Of a stretch of 64,000 nt of DNA, positions 8,385-16,566 are shown one piece after another. The first letter of the stretch is position 1, and each line of letters starts with the position of its first letter. The translations under genes and the position numbers were made by a program. The stretch is from Solidesulfovibrio carbinoliphilus subsp. oakridgensis (lineage in GTDB: Bacteria; Desulfobacterota; Desulfovibrionia; Desulfovibrionales; Desulfovibrionaceae), in contig NZ_CM001368.1 of assembly GCF_000177215.2 (NCBI RefSeq), forward strand, positions 620,001 through 684,000. The letters are read 5' to 3'. The notes beneath the pieces were generated by a model. The model saw nothing but the letters and a program-made list of their open reading frames with translations. It was not told the DNA's origin and ran no database searches.

Positions 8385-9806
8385 ATGCCGCATGTGTTTG
8401 AGGTCAGCGAGTTGACGCGTTCCATCAAGGACGTGGTCGAGTCGGAATTCCCGTTCGTCTGGGTGCGCGGCCAGGTGGTGAACCTGTCGCGGCCGGGCTC
8501 GGGGCATCTGTATTTTTCGCTGAAGGATGCCGAGGCATCGCTGGCCGTGGTCTGGTTCCGGGGGGCCCAGGGCGGCAAGGCCCTGGCCGGCGGCGGCCGG
8601 TACGATCCGCTGACCGGCGAGGTCTACGAGGCGTCCCTGGCCGAGGGCCTGGCCGACGGCATGGAGGTCATGGCCGCCGGCCGGCTGACGGTCTATCCCC
8701 CGCGCGGCGCCTACCAGCTCGTGGCCGAGGTGGTGCAGGAGGTCGGGGCCGGCCGGCTGTGGCTGGAGTTCGAGGCCCTCAAAAAAGACCTGGCCGCCCG
8801 GGGGTATTTCGATCCGGCCAGGAAGCGTCCGCTGCCGCGCCATCCGCTGCGGGTGGCGGTGGTGACCGCGCCGACGGGTGCTGCGGTACGCGATTTCATC
8901 CGCATCGGCCGGGAGCGGGGTCACGGGGCCGCAGTCCGGATCTATCCGACCCTGGTCCAGGGCGACGCCGCGCCGACCGGCATTGTCCGGGCCATGATGC
9001 GGGCCGTGGCCGACGACTGGGCCGAGGTCCTGGTGCTCGTGCGCGGCGGCGGATCGCTCGAGGATCTGTGGGCGTTTAATTCCGTGGAAGTGGCCGGGGC
9101 CATCTTCGCCTCGCCCCTGCCGGTCCTGACCGGCGTCGGCCACGAGGTGGACGTGACCATCGCCGACATGGTGGCCGATGTCCGGGCGGCCACGCCGTCC
9201 CACGCGGCCCAGCTTTTGTGGCCCGAGCGGGAACAGCTGGCCCAGCGTCTGGACGACCTGGAGATGGCGCTTGGGCGGGCGGCGGAGAAGCTGGTGGCTT
9301 CCCGGGAGCGGGAAGTGGCCGTGCTGGCCCGGGGGCTGGCCTGGTTGTCGCCGGAGCGGCGGCTGGCCCGGCTGGAGGAAGCCTTTGCCGGGGCCGAGGC
9401 GCGCCTGGAGCGGGCGGCGGAGCACTGGACCGCGGGCCTCGCCCGTCGGGTGGAAGGCCTGTCGGAAAGCGTTGCGGCCGCTTTCGGCCCGAAAGCCCTG
9501 GACGCCCGGCAGCAGGCCCTGGCCCGCCGGCAAGATGCCCTTGAGGCGGCCCGGCGGTGGTATTTGGTCGACCGGGAGCGGCGACTGGAACTGGCGGGCG
9601 CCCGGCTGGCCGGCCTCGATCCCTTGGGGCCCCTGGCCCGGGGCTACAGCCTGGCCACCGTGGCCCGCACCGGGAAGTTCCTGCGCCGGGAAGCGGACGT
9701 CCGGCCGGGGGACAAGCTCGACATCATGGTGTATGAAGGCCGCGTCCGGGCCACGGTCGATACGCCGGAGGGGGCGGACGCGCCCAAAGGCGGGGAGCGG
9801 ACATGA
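8385..9806 (+). CDS. xseA: Exodeoxyribonuclease VII large subunit
   Basis: 473 residues. The enzyme, with many XseB subunits, degrades single-stranded DNA to oligonucleotides. The N-terminal OB-fold domain begins FEVSELTRSIKDVVE and contains the GHLYFSLKD strand. The catalytic core carries RVAVVTAPTGAAVRDF, then VLVRGGGSLEDLWAFN, and TGVGHEVDVTIADMVADVRA. A long coiled-coil (residues ~270-400) precedes the C-terminal LARGYSLAT motif. Start choice: the ATG directly precedes PHVFEVSEL, which matches where the family begins; upstream frame is repeat sequence. The stop overlaps the xseB ATG by 4 bp. Confidence 0.95.
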   Translation: MPHVFEVSELTRSIKDVVESEFPFVWVRGQVVNLSRPGSGHLYFSLKDAEASLAVVWFRGAQGGKALAGGGRYDPLTGEVYEASLAEGLADGMEVMAAGRLTVYPPRGAYQLVAEVVQEVGAGRLWLEFEALKKDLAARGYFDPARKRPLPRHPLRVAVVTAPTGAAVRDFIRIGRERGHGAAVRIYPTLVQGDAAPTGIVRAMMRAVADDWAEVLVLVRGGGSLEDLWAFNSVEVAGAIFASPLPVLTGVGHEVDVTIADMVADVRAATPSHAAQLLWPEREQLAQRLDDLEMALGRAAEKLVASREREVAVLARGLAWLSPERRLARLEEAFAGAEARLERAAEHWTAGLARRVEGLSESVAAAFGPKALDARQQALARRQDALEAARRWYLVDRERRLELAGARLAGLDPLGPLARGYSLATVARTGKFLRREADVRPGDKLDIMVYEGRVRATVDTPEGADAPKGGERT

Positions 9807-10072
9807 GCGCGGTGAAAGAGGAAACGTTTGAAAAGGCCCTGGAACGCCTGGAGCGCATCGCCGCGCGCCTGGAGGCCGGGGACGTGCCGCTGGAAAAGGG
9901 CGTGGCCCTCTACAAGGAAGGCATGGGGCTTCTCGCCTCGTGCCGCAAGCGGCTTGCCGCCGCCCGGCTGGAGATAACCCTTGCCGGCGAGGACGGGGAG
10001 CCGCGTCCGTTTGACGAAGCGCCGGGTGCCGCTGCCGACGACGCGGCCGGGGAGGAAGCGCGTGACGGTTAA
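9803..10072 (+). CDS. xseB: Exodeoxyribonuclease VII small subunit
   Basis: 89 residues, close to the usual 70-90. It contains the family signature TFEKALERLERIAARLEAGD followed by PLEKGVALYKEGMGLL. It forms a two-helix hairpin that binds the coiled-coil of XseA. The start overlaps the xseA stop (ATGA), coupling translation of the two subunits. The last ~20 residues are an acidic, Ala-rich tail. The ispA GTG lies inside its final codons. Confidence 0.95.
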   Translation: MSAVKEETFEKALERLERIAARLEAGDVPLEKGVALYKEGMGLLASCRKRLAAARLEITLAGEDGEPRPFDEAPGAAADDAAGEEARDG

Positions 10073-10961
10073 AGAACGTCTGGCCGCCCAGGCGGCCGAG
10101 GTCGAGGTTTACCTCAAAGAGCGGTTCGGGGCGCGCATGCGCGAGCGCGGCGTGCCGGAGAGCCTGCTTGCGGCCATGGAATATTCGCTTTTGGCCGGGG
10201 GCAAGCGGCTGCGGCCGGCCCTTTGCCTGTCGTTCGCCGAGCTTTTCGGGGCGGCCCGGGCCCGGGCCATGCCCTTTGCCGCCGGGTTCGAGATCATCCA
10301 CACCTATTCGCTTATCCACGACGACCTGCCGGCCATGGACGACGACGATTTGCGCCGAGGCCGGCCTTCCAATCACAAGGTCTTCGGCGAGGCGGCCGCC
10401 ATCCTGGCCGGGGACGGGCTTTTGACCGAGGCTTTCGGCTGCATGGGCCGGGCCTGGCCGGGCATAGCCGCCGATCTGGTCCTGCCGGCCCTGGCCGAGG
10501 CGGCCCGGGCGGCCGGTGCCGCCGGCATGGGCGGCGGACAGGCCCTCGACATGGACTATACCGCCAGGCAAGGCGTGACGCTTGCCGAGTTGGCCCGCAT
10601 GCAGGCCCTCAAGACCGGGGCCCTCATCACGGCCTCGTGCGTCTGCGGCGCGATCCTGGCCGGCGCCGGCGAGGAGGGCGTGGCCCGGGCCCGCGAATAC
10701 GGCGAGGCTGTCGGTGCGGCCTTCCAGATCGTGGACGACATCCTGGATGAGATCGGCGACGCGGCCACCCTGGGCAAGCCCGTGGGCAGCGACCGGGAGC
10801 AGGGGAAAAACACCTATCCGAGCATGGTCGGCCTTGACGAAAGCCGCCGGCTGGCCGACGAACGCGTGGCCGCGGCCGTGGCCGCGCTGTCGCCCTACAA
10901 TGGCCCGGCGGCGGAATTCCTGCGGGATCTGGCCCGCTACATTGTCGAGCGCGTGCAGTAA
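10062..10961 (+). CDS. ispA: Farnesyl diphosphate synthase (geranyltranstransferase)
   Basis: 299 residues from a GTG that overlaps the xseB stop by 11 bp. It condenses isopentenyl diphosphate with DMAPP and GPP to give farnesyl diphosphate. The first Asp-rich motif is DDLPAMDDDDLRRG (~residue 86), the second is DDILDEIGDAATLGK, and the basic site is GGKRLRP. The two residues between the Asp pairs of the first motif mark the short-chain bacterial FPP synthase type. The xseA-xseB-ispA-dxs order is widely conserved. Upstream in-frame sequence belongs to xseB, so a longer start is rejected. Confidence 0.95.
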   Translation: MTVKERLAAQAAEVEVYLKERFGARMRERGVPESLLAAMEYSLLAGGKRLRPALCLSFAELFGAARARAMPFAAGFEIIHTYSLIHDDLPAMDDDDLRRGRPSNHKVFGEAAAILAGDGLLTEAFGCMGRAWPGIAADLVLPALAEAARAAGAAGMGGGQALDMDYTARQGVTLAELARMQALKTGALITASCVCGAILAGAGEEGVARAREYGEAVGAAFQIVDDILDEIGDAATLGKPVGSDREQGKNTYPSMVGLDESRRLADERVAAAVAALSPYNGPAAEFLRDLARYIVERVQ

Positions 10962-11015
10962 CGGCCTGGAACGGCGCGTTTGCCGCACCGGTATGGATGA
11001 TAAGGAAAGGTGGAG

Positions 11016-12917
11016 ATGACCGCACTTTCGGATACGGCGCTTCGCGTCCTCACCCGGATCAAACACCCCCACGACGTGGCCGGCCTCTCGCCCGAGGAAC
11101 GGACCGTCTTGGCCGAGGAAATCCGGCAGGTCATCATCGGCACGGTCTCCATGAACGGCGGCCATCTGGCCCCGTCCCTCGGCGTGGTGGAACTGACCTT
11201 GGCCTTGCTCTCGGCCTTTGATCCCGGCCGCGACAAGCTGGTCTGGGACGTGGGACACCAGGCCTATGCCTACAAGATCCTGACCGGCCGGCAGGAGCAG
11301 TTCCACACCCTTCGCACCATGGGCGGGGTCAGCGGCTTTCCGCGTCCGGCCGAGAGCCCCTTCGACCACTTCGGGGTCGGCCATTCGAGCACCTCGATCT
11401 CGGCGGCCCTCGGCATGGCCATGGCCCGGGACTGCAAGGGCGAGGACCACAACGTGGTGGCCGTCATCGGCGACGGCTCCATGACCGCCGGCCTGGCCTA
11501 CGAGGGCCTCAACCAGGCCGGGGGCTGGGGCGGGCGGCTCATCGTCGTCTTAAACGACAATGAGATGTCCATTTCCAAGAACGTGGGCGCGCTGTCGCTT
11601 TTTTTGAGCCGCAAACTCAACCAGCGGTGGGTCAAGCGGCTCAAAAAGGACATGGAGAGCTGGATCGGTTCGCTGCCCTATGGCGGAGACCTCATGGGCT
11701 ACGTCCGGCGGGGCGAGGAGTCGTTTAAGAGCTTTTTCACGCCCGGCATGCTCTTCGAGGCCTTCCGCTTCAACTACCTCGGCCCCATCGACGGCCACGA
11801 CACGGGCCGGTTGATCCAGGTCTTTAGCGAGGTCAAGGATATCGAAGGCCCGGTCCTGGTCCACGTCCTGACCAAGAAGGGGCGCGGCTACGCCCCGGCC
11901 GAGAAGAATCCCACCTATTTTCACGGCGTCGGCTGCTTCGAACCCGAGACGGGGCTGGTGGAAAAGCCGGGCGTGTGTGCTCCGAGCTACACCCAGGTTT
12001 TTGGCCAGGCCCTGACAGCCATGGCCAGGAACGATTCCCGGGTCATGGCCATCACGGCGGCCATGCCCGAGGGCACGGGCCTGGCCGCCTTTGCCGCGGA
12101 GATGCCGTCCCGGTTCGTGGATGTCGGCATCTGCGAGCAGCATGCCGTGACCTTTGCCGCCGGCCTGGCCATGGAAGGATTCAGGCCCGTGGTGGCCATC
12201 TATTCCACCTTCCTGCAACGGTCCTACGACCAGATCGTCCACGACGTCTGCCTGCAAAACCTGCCCGTGACCTTCTGCCTCGACCGGGCGGGCCTCGTCG
12301 GCGAGGACGGGGCCACCCACCACGGAGCCTTCGACCTGTCCTACCTGCGCCACGTCCCGAACCTCACGGTCATGGCCCCGGGCAACGAGGCCGAGTTGCC
12401 GGCCATGCTGGCCACGGCCCTGGCCCACCCGGGACCCGTCGCCATCCGCTACCCGCGCGGGGCCGGCGAGGGCCTGGCCGTGCCCGAGCAGGTCGAACCC
12501 TTGCCCATGGGCCGGGGCCAGCTCGTGCGGGAAGGGACGGACGGGCTCGTGGTCGCCTTCGGCAGCCGGGTCATGCCGGCCGTGGCCGCGGCCGACACCC
12601 TGGCCGCCGAAACCGGAAAGGAAATCGCGGTCTTTAACGCCCGGTTCGTCAAGCCTCTGCCCGAGGCCCAGCTCCTGGAGCTGGCCGGCCGGTTTCCGCT
12701 TTGGCTCACGGTCGAGGAAAACGTGCTCCAGGGAGGCTTCGGCTCGGCCGTTCTCGAATGCCTGTCCGACGCCGGCGCGCTCTCCGGCCTGACCGTGCGC
12801 CGCCTGGGACTGCCGGACGAGTTCGTGGAGCACGGCTCGCAAAAGGCCCTGGGCACCCTGTGCGGCATCGACCGGGACGGCATCCGGGCTGCCCTTGCAC
12901 ACCTTTTAGGCCTTTAA
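11016..12917 (+). CDS. dxs: 1-deoxy-D-xylulose-5-phosphate synthase
   Basis: 633 residues, standard length. The TPP-dependent enzyme joins pyruvate and glyceraldehyde 3-phosphate, the entry step of the MEP isoprenoid pathway. Visible motifs are VWDVGHQAYAYKILTGR near residue 75, GVGHSSTSISAALGMA, and the TPP/Mg site GDGSMTAGLAYEGLNQAG. The transketolase-type pyrimidine domain includes GICEQHAVTFAAGLA and the C-terminal domain follows. An AGGTGGAG ribosome site precedes the ATG; a GTG two codons earlier is less likely. It starts 54 bp after ispA and presumably shares its transcript. The gap after it (~215 bp) holds nothing I can name. Confidence 0.97.
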   Translation: MTALSDTALRVLTRIKHPHDVAGLSPEERTVLAEEIRQVIIGTVSMNGGHLAPSLGVVELTLALLSAFDPGRDKLVWDVGHQAYAYKILTGRQEQFHTLRTMGGVSGFPRPAESPFDHFGVGHSSTSISAALGMAMARDCKGEDHNVVAVIGDGSMTAGLAYEGLNQAGGWGGRLIVVLNDNEMSISKNVGALSLFLSRKLNQRWVKRLKKDMESWIGSLPYGGDLMGYVRRGEESFKSFFTPGMLFEAFRFNYLGPIDGHDTGRLIQVFSEVKDIEGPVLVHVLTKKGRGYAPAEKNPTYFHGVGCFEPETGLVEKPGVCAPSYTQVFGQALTAMARNDSRVMAITAAMPEGTGLAAFAAEMPSRFVDVGICEQHAVTFAAGLAMEGFRPVVAIYSTFLQRSYDQIVHDVCLQNLPVTFCLDRAGLVGEDGATHHGAFDLSYLRHVPNLTVMAPGNEAELPAMLATALAHPGPVAIRYPRGAGEGLAVPEQVEPLPMGRGQLVREGTDGLVVAFGSRVMPAVAAADTLAAETGKEIAVFNARFVKPLPEAQLLELAGRFPLWLTVEENVLQGGFGSAVLECLSDAGALSGLTVRRLGLPDEFVEHGSQKALGTLCGIDRDGIRAALAHLLGL

Positions 12918-13133
12918 GCGGCGTCCGTCCGGCCCGGGCCGGGGAAAATCCTCTTTGGGCTTTATGCCCGCCGGATCGGCTCTGGACGGGCGGCCCGAGA
13001 GAGGGTAGGAAAAAAATCTTTCGCCTCGGGGAAAAATAACGCATTTGTGGGTGTATCGCCCCCGTCCCCGGGCAACGCGCAGGAGCGGATCCGTTCACAT
13101 CCAACCCGCCCTGGCACAACCGAAGGAGTCATG

Positions 13134-14105
13134 ATGTCCGCCATATCCCGTTTCATGGAAACCCATTTCCGCCACTTCAACGCCCGCGAGACCCTGGACG
13201 CCGCCAAGGCCTGGAACGACCTGCTCGGCCGGGGCGGCCAGATGTTTCTGACCATGGCCGGGGCCATGAGCACCTGCGAACTTGGCATTTCCCTGGCCGA
13301 GATGATCCGCCAGGACAAGGTCCATGCCATCAGCTGCACCGCCGCCAACCTTGAAGAGGACCTTTTCAACCTCTTCAATCACAACGAATACAAGATGGTG
13401 CCGGAATACCGGGACCTGTCCCCCGAGGCCGAAAAGGAACTCTACGACGCCGGCTTTAACCGCGTCACCGACACCTGCATCCCCGAGGGCATCCTGCGCC
13501 AGGTGCAAAGCCGCATCTCCAAGCTCTGGGCCGCGGCCGCCGAAGCCGGGACGCCGAAATTTCCCTACGAGTACATGTACGAGCTGCTCGATCAGCCCGA
13601 CATCGCCCAGTATTTTCAGGTCCCGGCCGAGCATTCCTGGGTCCTGGCCGCCAAGGAGAAGGGGCTTGCCATCTTTACGCCCGGCTTCGAGGACAGCACC
13701 CTTGGCAACATCTTCTGCTCCGAGGTCATGCGCGGCCATGTGAAAAGCCACGCCGCCTACCGCACCGGCACCGAGCAGATGGAGCTTCTGGCCAACTGGT
13801 ACCAGGAGCGGGCCAAGGCCAAGACCCCGGTCGGCTTTTTCCAGATTGGCGGCGGCATCGCGGCCGACTTCCCGATCTGCGTCGTGCCCATGCTGATCCA
13901 GGACCTGGAGCTCGAGGACACCCCGTTTTGGGCCTACTTCGCCCAGATCGGGGACTCCACCACCTCCTACGGCTCCTACTCGGGAGCGGTGCCGAACGAG
14001 AAGATCACCTGGGGCAAGCTCGACATCGACACCCCGCGCTTCATGATCAATTCCGACGCCTCCATCGTGGCCCCGCTCATCTTCGCCTACGTGCTGGGCT
14101 GGTAG
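13134..14105 (+). CDS. Deoxyhypusine synthase-family protein (possible homospermidine-forming enzyme)
   Basis: 323 residues. The sequence matches the deoxyhypusine synthase fold throughout: GGQMFLTMAGAMSTCELGI near the start, HAISCTAANLEEDLFN, VGFFQIGGGIAADFP, and a C-terminal WGKLDIDTPRFMINSDAS. The Lys in WGK (Lys295) corresponds to the catalytic lysine that carries the aminobutyl intermediate. Bacteria lack eIF5A, so the substrate must differ; bacterial relatives are thought to make homospermidine or act on other amines (family knowledge). An AAGGAG site is 5 nt before this ATG; another ATG three bases earlier is too close. A terminator follows, so it appears to be monocistronic. Confidence 0.85.
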   Translation: MSAISRFMETHFRHFNARETLDAAKAWNDLLGRGGQMFLTMAGAMSTCELGISLAEMIRQDKVHAISCTAANLEEDLFNLFNHNEYKMVPEYRDLSPEAEKELYDAGFNRVTDTCIPEGILRQVQSRISKLWAAAAEAGTPKFPYEYMYELLDQPDIAQYFQVPAEHSWVLAAKEKGLAIFTPGFEDSTLGNIFCSEVMRGHVKSHAAYRTGTEQMELLANWYQERAKAKTPVGFFQIGGGIAADFPICVVPMLIQDLELEDTPFWAYFAQIGDSTTSYGSYSGAVPNEKITWGKLDIDTPRFMINSDASIVAPLIFAYVLGW

Positions 14106-14184
14106 AAAAAGGAACGGAGTCGACGCGAATCCTTGGCATCCAGAGGGTTTGGGCGTAGCCTGAGATGGACCTGCACGCATTTCG

Positions 14185-14206
14185 GCCCGCCCGGGCGGGT
14201 TTTTTG
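14185..14206 (+). terminator. Intrinsic terminator after the DHS-like gene
   Basis: The self-complementary CCCGCCCGGGCGGG is followed by six T residues. It lies ~80 bp after the DHS-like stop and ~35 bp before the next ATG, so the small gene downstream probably has its own promoter or depends on readthrough. Confidence 0.75.
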
Positions 14207-14239
14207 AACAGCATTAAACCGCCAACCCTGGAGGAGATC

Positions 14240-14482
14240 ATGAGCAACTTCACCGAAGCCGAACTGCCGGTCAGCATCGACCACGAACAGATGGTGACGT
14301 TAAACGATGGCACCACCATCCGTTTCGAGACCAACGGCGAAGCCAAGGACCTCTACGTCGGCGATGCCTTCACGCCGACCATCCAGCTTTTTCCCGGAAA
14401 CGACTTCTGCGTCGAATCCGGGGGCTGCACCTTCAAGGTGGTGGCTGAATTCGAGGATGTGGTCACGGTTTCGAAGGCTTGA
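14240..14482 (+). CDS. Small cytoplasmic protein, unknown function
   Basis: 80 residues. A GGAGGAG site lies ~3-8 nt before the ATG. There is no signal peptide or membrane segment. The sequence is acidic and strand-rich (MVTLNDGTTIRFETNG, DAFTPTIQLFPGND) with two Cys (FCVESGGCTF) that could pair or bind metal. No family is recognised. It is bracketed by an intrinsic terminator on each side, so it is probably transcribed as a single gene of ~300 nt. Confidence 0.7.
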   Translation: MSNFTEAELPVSIDHEQMVTLNDGTTIRFETNGEAKDLYVGDAFTPTIQLFPGNDFCVESGGCTFKVVAEFEDVVTVSKA

Positions 14483-14508
14483 TCAGAGCCCTTTGCCCAC
14501 GCCAAAAG

Positions 14509-14538
14509 GCCGGGAGCGAACTGCTTCCGGCTTTTTTT
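14509..14538 (+). terminator. Intrinsic terminator after the small unknown gene
   Basis: Stem GCCGGGAGC / GCTTCCGGC (one G-U pair) with a five-base loop, followed by seven T residues. It lies 27 bp after the stop codon. Confidence 0.85.
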
Positions 14539-14702
14539 CGGCCTTTGGCCGAAGCCAGGCCGAGCCGTTCCGGAAAGGGGGGCGGCTCGGCCGGGATGCG
14601 CGGTGGCGGGGGCTGATGGGATGGCGCGGTGATGAAGGAAGCGAAAGGGACTGGCCCGGCACGTCTCGCCGGGCGGGCGGCCCGGCAAAAACGCGGGAAC
14701 GG

Positions 14703-15161
14703 TCAGGCCGGGTCCGTCTCGGAATCGTCGGGCGCCAGGGCCAGATGGTCCAGGAGCAGGCCGTAGAACCCGATGCCGTCTGCGGTCTGATGATGCCAGC
14801 CCAGGTGGTAGCCGCAGGTGGAGCAGATGCCCATCTGCCACTGGCCATCGGCCGGCTTGCCGAAGTCCATGGCGAAATGTCCGAGCACGGTGCACCCCGG
14901 CGCGAGCGAGAAACAGCCTATTTCCTGGTCCAGCCCAAACGAACTCGGCACGGTATGGCGGTGGGAGCCGCCGACGGCGATCCGCTGGCTGGACCGGGTG
15001 ATGTCCGCCCCGCACTGGGAGCACACGAACCGATCGCCCTGGGCCAGGGCCGGATTGGTCAGGACGTGCTTGCCCGTATTCTCTTCCGCCGTGGCTTCGC
15101 CGTCTTCCCAATCCAGGGTGAACGGGGGATCCGTCGTGAAAAAAGTCAGATGCCTTTCCAT
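14703..15161 (-). CDS. Cereblon-type CULT domain protein
   Basis: 152 residues. The start is the ATG behind GGGAGG (spacing ~6); upstream in-frame codons lie before that site. Residues ~44-142 match the CULT domain of cereblon and its short bacterial homologues: zinc Cys pairs Cys47-x2-Cys50 and Cys113-x2-Cys116, then HLGW and FYGLLLDHL. Trp108 and Trp122 are 14 apart and Trp108 is 5 before Cys113, as in human cereblon (W386, C391, W400). The first cage Trp, expected six residues before Trp108, is Lys102, with Phe100 close by. The fold binds cyclic-imide ligands in relatives; the bacterial role is unknown. No Lon or DDB1-binding domain is present. It is divergent from the kinase-like gene. 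Confidence 0.8.
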   Translation of the reverse strand: MERHLTFFTTDPPFTLDWEDGEATAEENTGKHVLTNPALAQGDRFVCSQCGADITRSSQRIAVGGSHRHTVPSSFGLDQEIGCFSLAPGCTVLGHFAMDFGKPADGQWQMGICSTCGYHLGWHHQTADGIGFYGLLLDHLALAPDDSETDPA

Positions 15162-15477
15162 GGAAACCTCCCCCGGGCCGCCGTTTTCACGTCGCTGACG
15201 CTCCCGTTGGTTTTGCATATTTGTCAAATATCGAATTTTATACTTTTCCAGTTGCCATCATTATACGCATGGCAGGGCAGGATGCAATGGGGGAAGGCGA
15301 AAAAAACGGCCGCGTCGGAAGCGTGCTCAGGCAGGGCCGCAGGAAGAAAGGCGTAGTCGTCGAGGATCAAGCCGAAAAACGTGTGTCATCCGCCTGGTTG
15401 GAACGCCAACCCAGGTGCAGGCCGCGGGCCGCCACGATCCGGCACGCCAGGATTTGCACACCGTCGCAAGGAAGGCT
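15162..15477. promoter_or_regulatory. Divergent intergenic region with AT-rich core
   Basis: This 316-bp gap separates the CULT gene from the plus-strand kinase-like gene. Its first ~110 bp contain an AT-rich stretch with several TATAC/TATAAA-like boxes on both strands, so promoters for both genes probably lie here, but I cannot assign one pair confidently. The remainder is GC-rich and shows no gene. Confidence 0.45.
15217..15231. promoter_or_regulatory. Perfect palindrome, operator-like
   Basis: ATATTTG-T-CAAATAT is a perfect 15-bp odd palindrome in the AT-rich divergent promoter region. It resembles a dimeric repressor site. It sits ~56 bp upstream of the CULT gene start and could control either direction. 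No matching regulator is present in the window. Confidence 0.4.
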
Positions 15478-16566
15478 ATGGCTAGGAGCGGATACGTCAA
15501 CCTGACCGGGCGTCTGGCCTGGCCAAACTCCAAGCGGCCTGCGAAACGCTTTCCCATGCGCCACTACCTCGGACATCTCGCCACCTCCGATCCCCTGCAC
15601 GCCTACCTGCGCGACGCCATCCTGCCGCAGTTCTGGGAAGTACTTCGCGAACCCCGCTGGCGGGTCTACCGCGTGGCCGTCGAAAGCGACGTCTACCTCT
15701 ATGAGGACAAATGGTCCGACGGCCGGGTGGTCGGCAAGTTCTACGCCCGGGCCAGGGGCCTCAACGGCAGCAACACCCCCCAGTCCGCGGCCAACGAATA
15801 CCGCAATCTCGAATACCTGCGAAGCCTGGGATTTACCGCGCCGCCCGATTACGTGGCCCGGCCGCTCGGCGTCAACGCCACGCTCGGCGACCTGCTGGTC
15901 ATCGAATACCTGGAGGGCGAGCAGCTCGACGCCGTCATCGAGGCGGCCGCCCTGGTCGGAGGCCGCGACCGGCTCTACCGCAAGCTTGGCGGACTGGCCC
16001 GGTTCCTGGCCCGGATGCACAACACGACCGCCGGGGGGGAGCGCGTGGATTTCTCCCGCACCCAGGCCTACTTCGACCGGGTGGTGGCCTACCTCGGCCA
16101 GTCGGGGGGCATCGAGGCGCGCCGCACCGAACGATTGCGCGGCCTCGGCCATGCCTATGCGGCCCGGGCCGCCCAGTGGGAGGATGTCCAGGTCCTGGTC
16201 CACGGCGACGCCACGCCGTCCAATTTTCTCTTCGGCCGGCGGCAGGACGTCTACGCCATCGACCTCGAGCGAATGCATCGCGACGACCGGGTCTATGACG
16301 TGGGACGGCTGTGCGGGGAGCTCAAGCACTGTTTCCTGCGCGCCACGGGCGATGCCGGCCAGGCGGAACCCTATATCGGCCATTTTCTCTGGGAATACGC
16401 CGGGTATTTTCCGGATCGGGAGCGGACGTTCGCCGCCATCACCGACCGCCTGCCGTTCTACCTCGGCCTGACACTTTTGCGCATTGCCAGAAACGGCTGG
16501 CTTGACGACGGGTACCGCCGGCATCTCGTCCACGAGGCCAAGACCATCCTCAAGGGAGGCTTATGA
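15478..16566 (+). CDS. Aminoglycoside phosphotransferase/choline kinase-fold protein
   Basis: 362 residues from an ATG behind AAGGAAGG. A later ATG at 15556 (MRHYLGHL) would remove a basic 26-residue N-terminus and cannot be excluded. The APH-type kinase fold shows an N-lobe strand pair (YRVAVESDVYLYEDKW, VVGKFYAR with the likely ATP Lys), the catalytic loop VLVHGDATPSNFLF and the metal site AIDLERMHRDDRVYDVG. It probably phosphorylates a small molecule or sugar; the substrate is unknown. Its stop overlaps the HAD phosphatase-like gene, suggesting that the two act on the same metabolite. Confidence 0.75.
   Translation: MARSGYVNLTGRLAWPNSKRPAKRFPMRHYLGHLATSDPLHAYLRDAILPQFWEVLREPRWRVYRVAVESDVYLYEDKWSDGRVVGKFYARARGLNGSNTPQSAANEYRNLEYLRSLGFTAPPDYVARPLGVNATLGDLLVIEYLEGEQLDAVIEAAALVGGRDRLYRKLGGLARFLARMHNTTAGGERVDFSRTQAYFDRVVAYLGQSGGIEARRTERLRGLGHAYAARAAQWEDVQVLVHGDATPSNFLFGRRQDVYAIDLERMHRDDRVYDVGRLCGELKHCFLRATGDAGQAEPYIGHFLWEYAGYFPDRERTFAAITDRLPFYLGLTLLRIARNGWLDDGYRRHLVHEAKTILKGGL

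Noticed and set aside
7878-11450. A 1190-codon open frame on the minus strand
   Set aside because: It lies antisense to proS, xseA, xseB, ispA and dxs. Its Pro/Gly/His-rich translation is typical of GC-rich antisense frames.
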